Of a stretch of DNA of 12,338 bases, positions 1 through 6,813 are shown in pieces. The stretch is from JBGPBY01 sp041481485 (lineage in GTDB: Bacteria; Acidobacteriota; Terriglobia; 20CM-2-55-15), in NCBI GenBank assembly GCA_041481485.1, contig JBGPBY010000184.1, positions 1 to 12,338 on the forward strand. The letters are read 5' to 3'. How positions within the stretch are numbered: position 1 is the stretch's first letter; each line of letters begins with the position of its first letter. The notes beneath the pieces are model-generated. The model did no database searches. It saw only the letters and a program-made list of their open reading frames with translations, and was not told the origin of the DNA. The translations under genes and the position numbers were made by a program.

Positions 1-2
1 AC

Positions 3-1046
3 GGCCGTCCCGATTTCGCGATAAACGTGGCGACTCGCGCGTATCGTTTCCGCCTGCTCAATGGCTCAAACTCCCGCGTATACAAAATCGCGTGGGAGGA
101 CGGCACACCATTGATCGTGATCGCGACGGATGGTGGTTTGCTCGAAAAACCCTCAGAACGCAGTTACGTCACTCTTGGGCCCGGCGAACGCGTCGAACTG
201 TGGTCGGATTTCAGCAGCCAGCGTGTGGGGAGAGAATTAAAACTCAACAGCCTCGCATTTTCAGGCGCTGAATCGGGGATGATGGGGGGAATGATGGGCG
301 GGATGATGGGTAGAAGGATGGCGGGCGGAATGATGGGCGGTAGTACCGCCGCGCTGCCAAATGGCGCTGAATTCACGATTTTGCGCGTGAGAGTGGATCG
401 CGATGTTAAAGGCAATACTTCCCTGCCCAAACGTCTAAGTACTATCCAGCGCTATCGTCTCGATGACGCCGCCAATCGTCAAAATTCACGCACGTTTGGA
501 ATTGCGATGCAACGAATGATGACCTGGTCGATTAACGGCCGCTCGTTTGAGATGGAAGGGGTTGCCAACGACGAAATCGTCAACCTCAACACTCTTGAAG
601 CGTGGGAGCACTTTTTAAAGGATGCCGCCCAAAAATACGGGCGTCCCCAATTCCGCCTGGACGAGAAGGTACTCGATCAGATTCAGAAGTATTCCTGGCC
701 TGGAAATATCCGCGAACTAAAAAACATGATTGAACGGATGGTGCTTCTGGCAAACGGGGATCACTTGGGAATGGAAGATATTCCTGAAGAAATACGCCTC
801 GCCGAAAAGACCATTGGTAATGTGCTTTTCAAATTACCGGAATCCGGCATTGATCTGGAAAGCATTGAAAGCGAAATAGTGCTTCAAGCATTGGAACGAA
901 ACGGCTGGAATCAGACGGCAACCAGTAAATTCCTGAACATCACTCGCAGCATGTTGATTTCGCGAATGCAGAAATACGGGTTAGGTCCGGCCAGGGAGCG
1001 CGAAAAAATCGAGGCGGCCACTGAAGAACAAGTCAGTGGTTCCTGA
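3..1046 (+). CDS. Chimera: truncated Met-rich multicopper oxidase joined in frame to the C-terminus of a sigma-54 activator (5'-partial)
   Basis: The frame is open to the left edge, so the gene starts outside the window; the GTG at 27 lies inside a conserved oxidase strand and is not a credible start. Numbering from that GTG, residues 5-60 (YRFRLLNGSNSR, then VTLGPGERVEL) are multicopper oxidase cupredoxin domain 2. Residues 85-105 are a Met/Gly run like those of copper-tolerance oxidases. Residues 167-193 (WSINGRSFEM, then VNLNTLEAWE) are the usual lead into the last cupredoxin domain. At about residue 194 the oxidase stops, before the C-terminal copper motifs (HPxHxH, HCHxxxH), and turns into the end of an NtrC-type activator: EHFL, SWPGNIRELKNMIERM (223-238) and a Fis-type helix-turn-helix (about 282-325, ending RMQKYGL). 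Walker A/B and GAFTGA are absent. An active enzyme or a sigma-54 activator is unlikely. Both halves are clear; whether the junction is biological or an assembly artefact is open. Confidence 0.75.
   Translation, partial: GRPDFAINVATRAYRFRLLNGSNSRVYKIAWEDGTPLIVIATDGGLLEKPSERSYVTLGPGERVELWSDFSSQRVGRELKLNSLAFSGAESGMMGGMMGGMMGRRMAGGMMGGSTAALPNGAEFTILRVRVDRDVKGNTSLPKRLSTIQRYRLDDAANRQNSRTFGIAMQRMMTWSINGRSFEMEGVANDEIVNLNTLEAWEHFLKDAAQKYGRPQFRLDEKVLDQIQKYSWPGNIRELKNMIERMVLLANGDHLGMEDIPEEIRLAEKTIGNVLFKLPESGIDLESIESEIVLQALERNGWNQTATSKFLNITRSMLISRMQKYGLGPAREREKIEAATEEQVSGS
279..341 (+). repeat. ATGATGGGN-type short tandem repeat encoding a Met-Gly run
   Basis: Units of ATGATGGGNGGN repeat imperfectly and encode MMGG three to four times, interrupted by GRRMAGG. 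Methionine-rich inserts in CueO/PcoA-like oxidases bind Cu(I). That role is inferred here from composition and from position between oxidase domains 2 and 3. Such repeats are prone to slippage in replication. Confidence 0.8.
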
Positions 1047-1484
1047 ATATTTCCTTTTCGGGACTCAATTGAATCTGCTCTCGTCTCTATATTTTTGAAA
1101 TCGGTGTAGGGATTTCGACAGCGCTGTCGAAATTCCTACACCAATTCCAGCCCTTTTCTAACTAATCTGTTATTTGATCGGTTTAAGTATTCAGAAATCG
1201 GAGCTGTTAAAGTTCCGTCCCGCAGCGTCCAAATTAAATTTCCTGCCTACATGGCTTGTTTCCACCGAACTGGTGGCAATTCGAATGCTATCGAAGGGCG
1301 TGTTTGACGAGACTTGTGCAACCCGCAGTCTCCGCTCGGACACTGGGTTTTACCGCAACACTCTCAGGACCGTCCTGATTTGCGAAACTGTTGACCCACC
1401 TCATTCGATTTGGAGTTTTTGTTCCAGAGCGATAGTGCGCATGGCTTGGGACACACGAATGTTTGATGAATAGTCATTTCGATA
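1047..1484. other. 438-bp gap without a supported gene
   Basis: The gap between the chimera's stop and the next reading frame contains a 40-bp palindrome (1103-1142), described separately. A 99-codon + strand frame (1174-1473) has no ribosome binding site, no recognisable domain and unordered composition (many C, R, S and T residues), so I do not call it. No convincing promoter or terminator was seen apart from the palindrome. Confidence 0.5.
1103..1142. repeat. 40-bp near-perfect palindrome (20-bp arms, no spacer)
   Basis: The left arm GGTGTAGGGATTTCGACAGC (1103-1122) is the reverse complement of the right arm GCTGTCGAAATTCCTACACC (1123-1142) except at the pair 1111/1134, a G-T that becomes a G-U wobble in RNA. 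As RNA it would form an 18-bp hairpin with a GCGC tetraloop. It lies 56 bp past the chimera's stop, and a TTTT occurs about 12 bp after it, too far for a classical intrinsic terminator. Possible roles are a rho-independent-like end, a REP/MITE-like mobile palindrome, or an mRNA-stabilising hairpin. No second copy was noticed in the window. Confidence 0.8.
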
Positions 1485-2993
1485 TTGAGACAAACTTTGC
1501 CTCGTAAGGACCAGAATTCATCAATTCAATTGACAAGCCCTACAAAGGTCCTTCGTTGGCTCCGAAGCAATGAGTGTCCAACGGGAGGGATTGTCTCTTA
1601 TGACGATGCAGTCGTCGGTTCCCCCGGACTCACCGCGGCTCTGCTATCGACTCTATTTCGAAATGGTGAACAGGATATGGCATCCCGCTGTGCCCAATGG
1701 TTGATCGACACTCAAGACTTAGATGGTAGTTACCCCGTTCGAGAAACTCACTCCAACCGATTTCTGGAGACAGTTTTAGTATTGCGCGGCCTTACTGCTG
1801 TCCGACAGATGCACTCCATGGTCGAAAAAACCGTTCGCCGGGCAGGCGGTTACATTTTTAGAAGTCTAAACCGTTTCAGTGATGAAAACTCTGTTTTCGA
1901 TTCTCAATTCTCGGCGATCGAAGAGTGTATGGGCCTCGGAGCACTGAGCGCTGCAAATAAACTCTTGAACGTGTCTGACTTTCAAAAGCTGATTGAGAGT
2001 CGAATTGGAAAGCTGTCCGTGTATGAGACCCAGCCTCAGGCGCCGCTGGATACCATCACCGAGCTATTGGATGCTCTCATCGATCTCAATCAAGTCCAAC
2101 TCGCCCGCCAAATATTGAAAGAACTGGACAACTACCAGGACAATTCCGGATTGATACCTGTCCGGCCGCGTGCTCATTGGGTATCCACCGCTGGAATTAC
2201 CCATCTTGCGCTCTGCTGGCAAAGAGTGGGTCAACATGATCGTCTCGAATCTGTGGTGAAATGGCTGGAACAACGCCAGCGGCCGACAGGAGGGTTTCAT
2301 GCCGGTTATGGCTGGCGGGCACCGTTCGAGTTTCGCAAAGAGAGTGCATGGACAGCCAAGTGGTACCTCGACGCACATTACTTCAGAGTTCTTCACTTTA
2401 TGGAGCGCGAAGTCACGGCATCATACATTCCAAAAGAAGACGGCCGGTTTGTGGCCCTGATGAACTTGATTCGTCCCGGCGACAATGTATTGGAGGTTGG
2501 CTGTGGGAGAGGCCGCTACCTGCGAGCAATTCGCAGTACCTTCCCCGATGTGCGCTGCACGGGAGCGGATATTGTTCCGTCCCTGTTAGCGAACATCCCT
2601 CCCGAAATCTCAACAATCGAAGCTTCCATGGAAGCGGTTCCGAGTCCGGATAACAGTTTCGACGTTGTCTTTTCCGTGGAAGCTCTGGAACATTCGGCAA
2701 ATTTTCAAGCCGCAATTCGCGAAATGAGCCGGATTGCAAAACCCGGCGGATGGCTTGCTGTGATCGACAAGGAACGACGTCAGTGGGGAAAACTTGAATG
2801 TCCTTCCTGGGAACGATGGCCAGCCGCGGATGAACTCGCTCTCATATTCAAGGAGTACTGTGACGAAGTTCATTACCAACCGGTCGGCTATGATGGGCGT
2901 CCTCCCGATGGTTTGATGATGATTTGGCAAGGGCGTAAGCGTGGGTCCGTCAACACGGCGGCAAATTCAGTCCCGGCCCGTCCTGTCCAATAA
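1485..2993 (+). CDS. Fusion of alpha/alpha-toroid (prenyltransferase/squalene-cyclase-like) domain and class I SAM methyltransferase
   Basis: The N-terminal two thirds carry repeated helical motifs of the terpenoid-cyclase toroid fold: WLRSNECPTGGIVSY (25-39), WLIDTQDLDGSYPV (72-85) and WLEQRQRPTGGFHAGYGW (near 260). From about residue 335 there is a type-11 methyltransferase: motif I VLEVGCGRGRYL (335-346), acidic motif IV FDVVFSVEALEH (392-403), then PGGWLAVIDKERRQWGKL. Proteins with this layout are known to me from polysaccharide or secondary-metabolite loci; the substrate cannot be told from sequence. No cyclase DXDD motif is seen, so the toroid may bind a substrate and not catalyse. The start is unsure: TTG at 1485 is the first start codon after an upstream stop and has no Shine-Dalgarno; the first internal ATG is at codon 65, inside the toroid. 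The cytochrome c gene follows after 7 bp and may be co-transcribed. Confidence 0.85.
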   Translation: MRQTLPRKDQNSSIQLTSPTKVLRWLRSNECPTGGIVSYDDAVVGSPGLTAALLSTLFRNGEQDMASRCAQWLIDTQDLDGSYPVRETHSNRFLETVLVLRGLTAVRQMHSMVEKTVRRAGGYIFRSLNRFSDENSVFDSQFSAIEECMGLGALSAANKLLNVSDFQKLIESRIGKLSVYETQPQAPLDTITELLDALIDLNQVQLARQILKELDNYQDNSGLIPVRPRAHWVSTAGITHLALCWQRVGQHDRLESVVKWLEQRQRPTGGFHAGYGWRAPFEFRKESAWTAKWYLDAHYFRVLHFMEREVTASYIPKEDGRFVALMNLIRPGDNVLEVGCGRGRYLRAIRSTFPDVRCTGADIVPSLLANIPPEISTIEASMEAVPSPDNSFDVVFSVEALEHSANFQAAIREMSRIAKPGGWLAVIDKERRQWGKLECPSWERWPAADELALIFKEYCDEVHYQPVGYDGRPPDGLMMIWQGRKRGSVNTAANSVPARPVQ

Positions 2994-3000
2994 CACTCCA

Positions 3001-3645
3001 ATGAACCGCAAACGCACACTCTACACGATCCTATTTCTGTCCATTGCGATGGTTGTTGGAGTTTCGCTAACGCTCTGGTGGCTGATTTCGCGTGGGTTCA
3101 GCGCAAAGGACGAGCCAAGCCCTGCAGAAGCTTTCATTGCCCGTCACATTCGACGATTGGCGGTACCGTCTGATGCTCAAAGAGCACGGAATCCGATCGA
3201 ATCGAGCCCGGAAGTTCTTTCGGCCGCGATGGAGCATTGGGCGGACCACTGCGCTATTTGTCATGCAAACGATGGGAGTGGAAGAACGTTAATCGGCCGA
3301 GGGCTGTATCCAAAACCTCCAGACATGGCGCTGCAAACAACACAAGATTTGACTGACGGCGAACTCTATTACGTCATTGAAAATGGAATTCGATTCACGG
3401 GAATGCCCGCCTTCGGAGAACAACCAGGCAACCCAGATGATAAAGAGACATGGGAATTGGTCGATTTCATACGTCACCTGCCGAAGATCAGCGACGACGA
3501 AGTGGTTCGGATGAATTCCTTAAATCCCAAGAGCCCAGGCGAGTTGGCAAAGGAAGAAAAAGTGCGAAGGTTTCTTGAGGGAGGAGTTGAGGAATCCGCC
3601 TCAGACGCGAGTCACAATCACCACCACTATATGCCGACGTTTTGA
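3001..3645 (+). CDS. Membrane-anchored class I cytochrome c with His-rich tail
   Basis: This 214-residue protein has an uncleaved-looking N-terminal membrane segment (about 8-29) after MNRKRT, so the haem domain should face the periplasm. The haem site is CAICH (84-88) and the distal axial ligand is probably Met135 in FTGMPAFG, giving a class I His/Met cytochrome for electron transfer. After the haem domain (ends near HLPK, 158-162) comes a charged helix and a tail SHNHHHYMPTF (204-214) that could bind Cu, Ni or Zn (inference). I chose ATG 3001 because it starts just before the basic and hydrophobic anchor; an upstream in-frame GTG at 2941 would add 20 residues inside the preceding gene. No clear Shine-Dalgarno. 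The 7-bp gap from the methyltransferase fusion suggests one transcript. The redox partner is unknown. Confidence 0.88.
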   Translation: MNRKRTLYTILFLSIAMVVGVSLTLWWLISRGFSAKDEPSPAEAFIARHIRRLAVPSDAQRARNPIESSPEVLSAAMEHWADHCAICHANDGSGRTLIGRGLYPKPPDMALQTTQDLTDGELYYVIENGIRFTGMPAFGEQPGNPDDKETWELVDFIRHLPKISDDEVVRMNSLNPKSPGELAKEEKVRRFLEGGVEESASDASHNHHHYMPTF

Positions 3646-3777
3646 TCGGTCTAAAAGGCCCACCACACACCACACACTCGCAACAGCGGCCAGACGAGAC
3701 ATCGGTTGCTTTAAGCGCAGATGACCGATATGCGGTCACCGTCGATGCCCCTCGACCGCGCGAATTCTCTTGTTTTC

Positions 3778-3795
3778 GTTGCGCTCCGGCGCAAC
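3778..3795. other. Perfect 7-bp GC-rich hairpin between convergent genes
   Basis: GTTGCGC-TCCG-GCGCAAC forms a 7-bp stem with a UCCG tetraloop on the + strand. It lies between the 3' ends of the cytochrome c gene (+) and the TPR gene (-), where a shared terminator would be expected. No T-run follows on either strand, so intrinsic termination is only a possibility. Confidence 0.35.
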
Positions 3796-3901
3796 GGCCG
3801 CAGACTTTGCATTGAACGTAAAACAACAGATAGAATCCAATGCAGGGACCTCGCCGCCATCGAGCACGTTCAACGTCGATTCGGACTTTCTCTCGCCGGC
3901 C

Positions 3902-4420
3902 CTAGATGCCAAGCGCATCCTCAACTGCTTTACGACATTCTTCGATTCTCGCGAATATGTCCGGAATTTTGTCCTCAACTTCGGGATGTTCGACGAATAG
4001 CTGTTCCAACGCATGCAACGCTCGCGGATCGGCTGGACACACGGCTACAGCAATGATGTACGCGCGTGCCGCCGCCGGGTAATGGCTCTGACCGGCAAGC
4101 GCAACGCCAAGGTTTTTGTATCCATTATGCCGTTGTCCTTCGATGGCTATCGACTGTCGGCAGTAAACTTCGGCTTCGACGTACCTGCCGAAGTGGTTCA
4201 GGCAATATCCGAGGTTGTTATGCAGGAAATACCAGACGGAATTGGCCCCTGGTTCGAGCGAGAATGCGCGCGTGTAGCATTCGAGCGCGGCTTCGTAGTC
4301 GTTGGAGAATTCCATCAGCTGGCCCGCGGACAAACAGGCGCTAGCCTTCTCGTCGGAGCCAGAGTTGCTCAGGAACAATTCGTTTAGAAAGTTGCTGATG
4401 AAAGGGGGTGCGTTTCCCAT
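3902..4420 (-). CDS. Cytoplasmic TPR-repeat protein
   Basis: The 172-residue protein has three consecutive tetratricopeptide units: roughly 25-58 (ending ALECYTRAFSLEPGA), 60-96 (NNLGYCLNHFGRYVEAEVYCRQSI) and 98-131 (YKNLGVALAGQSHYPAAARAYIIA). An amphipathic C-terminal helix follows (IEECRKAVEDAL). There is no signal peptide or membrane segment. TPR arrays bind other proteins; the partner is unknown. ATG at 4420 is well supported by GGAGG six bases upstream on the - strand. The lipoprotein gene lies 158 bp upstream on the same strand, but nothing links the two functionally. Confidence 0.85.
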   Translation of the reverse strand: MGNAPPFISNFLNELFLSNSGSDEKASACLSAGQLMEFSNDYEAALECYTRAFSLEPGANSVWYFLHNNLGYCLNHFGRYVEAEVYCRQSIAIEGQRHNGYKNLGVALAGQSHYPAAARAYIIAVAVCPADPRALHALEQLFVEHPEVEDKIPDIFARIEECRKAVEDALGI

Positions 4421-4578
4421 TTTCCCTCCGTGGATCGATATTCAACCGACATCCAGTCGTCGCGGGCTAGGCCCAGCGGTTCAATTTCGACAACTCATAT
4501 CTCAGCTGGCGAATGAAGTAAAGAAATTCGAGCAGTGTTATAGACGCGCAATTTGATTGTGGGGCTGCAGCGAAGAAC

Positions 4579-5091
4579 CTAGAATCTCGCGCTCAGGTTG
4601 ACGGTTCCTGTTGCCCCAGTTTCTTGAAGCGCGGGGAGTACGGCGGTCGCCGTCCCATGCGGGTCCGGGTATGCCAAACCGCCATTCGGGCCACTGGATC
4701 CTGTCCCCAGACTCTTGATCGTTACGGAAAACGATCCCTGCTTCTTGGGCGTCAGTTGCATTGCCCATGTTGGAGGGGGATTCCCTGCTTTGGCGGACGC
4801 GGAGACGAAACACTCAACGCAGTTCGCATCCGTAAACGTCCCAGTCTGTGGGCTCCCCGAAATTTTTACAAACGCGCCTGCGTTCGGCTCGGACTGCTGC
4901 ACCGTCAACCCGAAACCGGTCAACTTTTTCTGACCGTCATAAAGCACAGCCACGGTGCACGAGACTGTTCCTATGACGCTCCCGCTAAGTGTGATCGCGC
5001 AAGGTCCGTCGGCGCCTTCATCTTTCTTGGAAGCCGAATCGCTTTTCGTGGAAGCCGAGTCTCGCGAGCCGCTACAGCCAGCAGACAGCAA
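4579..5091 (-). CDS. Small lipoprotein, signal peptide interrupted by an in-frame TGA
   Basis: Reading back from 5091, the frame contains a lipobox LSAGC followed by a Ser/Lys/Asp-rich tether (about residues 8-28), then a beta-rich domain with cysteine pairs (GPCAITLSG, GTVSCTVAVLYDG, ANCVECF). It should be lipidated and face the periplasm or outer surface. The only start inside the open frame is TTG 5091, which leaves a signal too short to work. Extending upstream gives SFPVVLLSLALLSAGC, then a TGA (5122-5124), then R, I, H and ATG at 5134-5136. The intact version was very likely M-H-I-R-x-SFPVVLL, with one codon turned into TGA. It is thus a recent nonsense allele, a consensus error, or poorly expressed from TTG. 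The domain family was not recognised. Confidence 0.65.
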   Translation of the reverse strand: MLSAGCSGSRDSASTKSDSASKKDEGADGPCAITLSGSVIGTVSCTVAVLYDGQKKLTGFGLTVQQSEPNAGAFVKISGSPQTGTFTDANCVECFVSASAKAGNPPPTWAMQLTPKKQGSFSVTIKSLGTGSSGPNGGLAYPDPHGTATAVLPALQETGATGTVNLSARF

Positions 5092-5281
5092 AGCCAGACT
5101 AAGAAGAACAACTGGAAAACTTCAGCGAATGTGCATGCCGGCAGTTTGCGCGCCAACGCAACCCGATGTCAAACTTGCACATAATGCGGCAGCATTAAGA
5201 TGTATATACTTGTTCTTGAAGCTCATCAGTTAGTGGCCTGTTGTTCAATTCCACTGGTATTACGCATACATCGGAGGGTGC

Positions 5282-6709
5282 ATGGCCCAACTCATTTCTC
5301 TGTTCTTGGTCTCTCTTCTTGCGGCAGCACAATCGAATTCCGTCCAGTTGGCTCCTCGGGGAGTGCTCGCAGGGCGCGTCACCGATCCAGACGGCAAACC
5401 AATGGCCCAGGCTCCGGTTGTTTGGTTCCAGTACGCTTACGTCCAAGGAAAAAAGGAACTGCTGCGTCTGGGAAGTAGCCAGGTAGTGACCAACGACCAA
5501 GGCGAATATCGATTCGCGAACCTCCCATCGGGCAAGTACTTCATCGCCGCGATGATCTCGTTGCCGAACGTTCGTAGCGGGGGTCTATCCGGAACAGGCG
5601 TGACACAGGAGCGTAATGTGATCACTTTCTTTCCAAATGTTATTGATCCAGCCATCGCTATTCCTGTGGAAGTAACGGGGGGCGTCGAAAGAGCAGACAT
5701 TGATATCCACGTCCGGCGAGCTGCGGTTTATTCGGTTCGCGGAAAGGCCACGGCGGACTCGCGCTCTGCCCCCCAGGTGCGGTTAGAACTTTCAAGAACG
5801 GATGGGGTCCCCGGACCTCCTGCTCTGACGACAGTCCGCCCCGACGGCTCTTTCGAATTCCCATATGTATTGCCCGGCAGTTACGTCCTTAGGCCCGCAA
5901 CCAATACGGCCACTTTGATTACTTCAAATGGTCCGCCTATTAGCGGGAATTTGGATGTAAGAATTACAGACCGGAATCTCGATGACTTGACGCTCCAGCT
6001 CGTTCCAACGTCAGGCGGCGGCATTAACGGGACTGTTCGTGTGGAGGGAAGCGATCTGCAAGCCATATTGAAACTAAAAGGAACGCCGCAGTTGCGCGCA
6101 CGCGACCAAATCTTTGTTGCGTTGCGTGAGGTTGAGCAAAATTGTGATTTGGCAGGTGGTACTGCTCATCCTGTTAACGATAATGGCGCATTTAAGATTG
6201 AGGCGGTCGCTGCAAAGAAGTATTCCTGGTGCGTAAAGAATTTGCCTCCGGGAACCTATGTCAAATCGGCGCGCTTTAATGATCAGGATGTAACTCGCAA
6301 AGTTATTGATACGACGAATTCGGGCGGTGGATCTCTCGAAATCGTTATTTCGATGAAGGGCGCGGATTTTGAGGGAGCGGTTTCAGATGACAAGGGCGAA
6401 CTGAAGGCCGGAGTAATGGTGACTCTCTGGCTGAAAACAGAGGACTCTTCGAATTCCAATGGCGGTGTGTATGAGACGGCCACTGATCAGAACGGACGTT
6501 TCCGCCTGTCTGGCCTGGCTCCCGGTAACTACTACGCCGCTGCCTTGGAGAAAAACTTGCCGACAGTATTGAAAATATATCCTGAGTTTTTGTGGCGGTT
6601 CAACGGTGATGCCACCACTATCACGCTGGAAGAAGGTGGGCATGTTTCCCAGAATGCGAAGTTTATCTCCGCAAAAAGGATTGATGCGGAGATAGATAAG
6701 TTGCCGTGA
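5282..6709 (+). CDS. Secreted carboxypeptidase-regulatory-like beta-sandwich protein
   Basis: This 475-residue protein starts with a signal peptide (1-16, LFLVSLLAAAQ). Residues 27-92 form a typical CarboxypepD_reg/SdrD-B-like unit: VLAGRVTDPDGKPMAQAPV, then NDQGEYRFANLPSGKYFIAA. Further units follow near 185-204 (RPDGSFEFPYVLPGSYVL), 248-328 (INGTVRVEG, then LPPGTYVKSA) and 362-421 (FEGAVSDDKGELKAG, then TDQNGRFRLSGLAPGNYYAA). These transthyretin-like folds bind proteins or sugars and lack a protease active site. Acidobacteriota genomes carry many such secreted proteins, and their role is not settled. ATG 5282 is supported by GGAGGG five bases upstream. A TATACT -10-like hexamer at 5205-5210 could be its promoter, but no good -35 accompanies it. 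The gene is divergent from the lipoprotein. Confidence 0.85.
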   Translation: MAQLISLFLVSLLAAAQSNSVQLAPRGVLAGRVTDPDGKPMAQAPVVWFQYAYVQGKKELLRLGSSQVVTNDQGEYRFANLPSGKYFIAAMISLPNVRSGGLSGTGVTQERNVITFFPNVIDPAIAIPVEVTGGVERADIDIHVRRAAVYSVRGKATADSRSAPQVRLELSRTDGVPGPPALTTVRPDGSFEFPYVLPGSYVLRPATNTATLITSNGPPISGNLDVRITDRNLDDLTLQLVPTSGGGINGTVRVEGSDLQAILKLKGTPQLRARDQIFVALREVEQNCDLAGGTAHPVNDNGAFKIEAVAAKKYSWCVKNLPPGTYVKSARFNDQDVTRKVIDTTNSGGGSLEIVISMKGADFEGAVSDDKGELKAGVMVTLWLKTEDSSNSNGGVYETATDQNGRFRLSGLAPGNYYAAALEKNLPTVLKIYPEFLWRFNGDATTITLEEGGHVSQNAKFISAKRIDAEIDKLP

Positions 6710-6790
6710 ACCCAGCTGGATTCGCTTAATTTCATCACGGTCACCGAAATTCCCGCGTCGGCCGCACATTTCAGTCCAAGACTTAGCTTG

Positions 6791-6813
6791 AGAGGAGGTA
6801 ATATGCGCGTATG
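6791..6813 (+). promoter_or_regulatory. Strong ribosome binding site with duplicated start region
   Basis: GAGGAGGT at 6792-6799 is a near-ideal Shine-Dalgarno. It sits 4 bases before ATG 6803, which is out of frame, and 12 bases before ATG 6811, which opens the VOC gene. The two ATGs lie in a near-tandem 8-bp duplication (TATGCGCG at 6802-6809, TATGCGGA at 6810-6817). Initiation at 6803 would compete with the real start. Confidence 0.7.

Noticed and set aside
164..430. Pro/Ile-rich - strand frame opposite the Met-Gly repeat
   Set aside because: Its repeated PIIPP pattern is only the complement of the ATGATGGG repeat in the oxidase gene.
1174..1473. 99-codon + strand frame upstream of the toroid-methyltransferase gene
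   Set aside because: No ribosome binding site, domain or ordered composition; probably open by chance.
1418..1530. 38-codon - strand stretch ending SQAMRTIALEQKLQIE and a stop
   Set aside because: It looks helical, but it has no ATG/GTG start before the N-terminal coding region of the opposite-strand gene, and no family was recognised.
6728..6751. AATTTC-N12-GAAATT with an inner CGGTCACCG, after the beta-sandwich gene
   Set aside because: Arms are short, the inner symmetry is offset from the outer one, and there is no T-run, so it is not a convincing terminator or operator.
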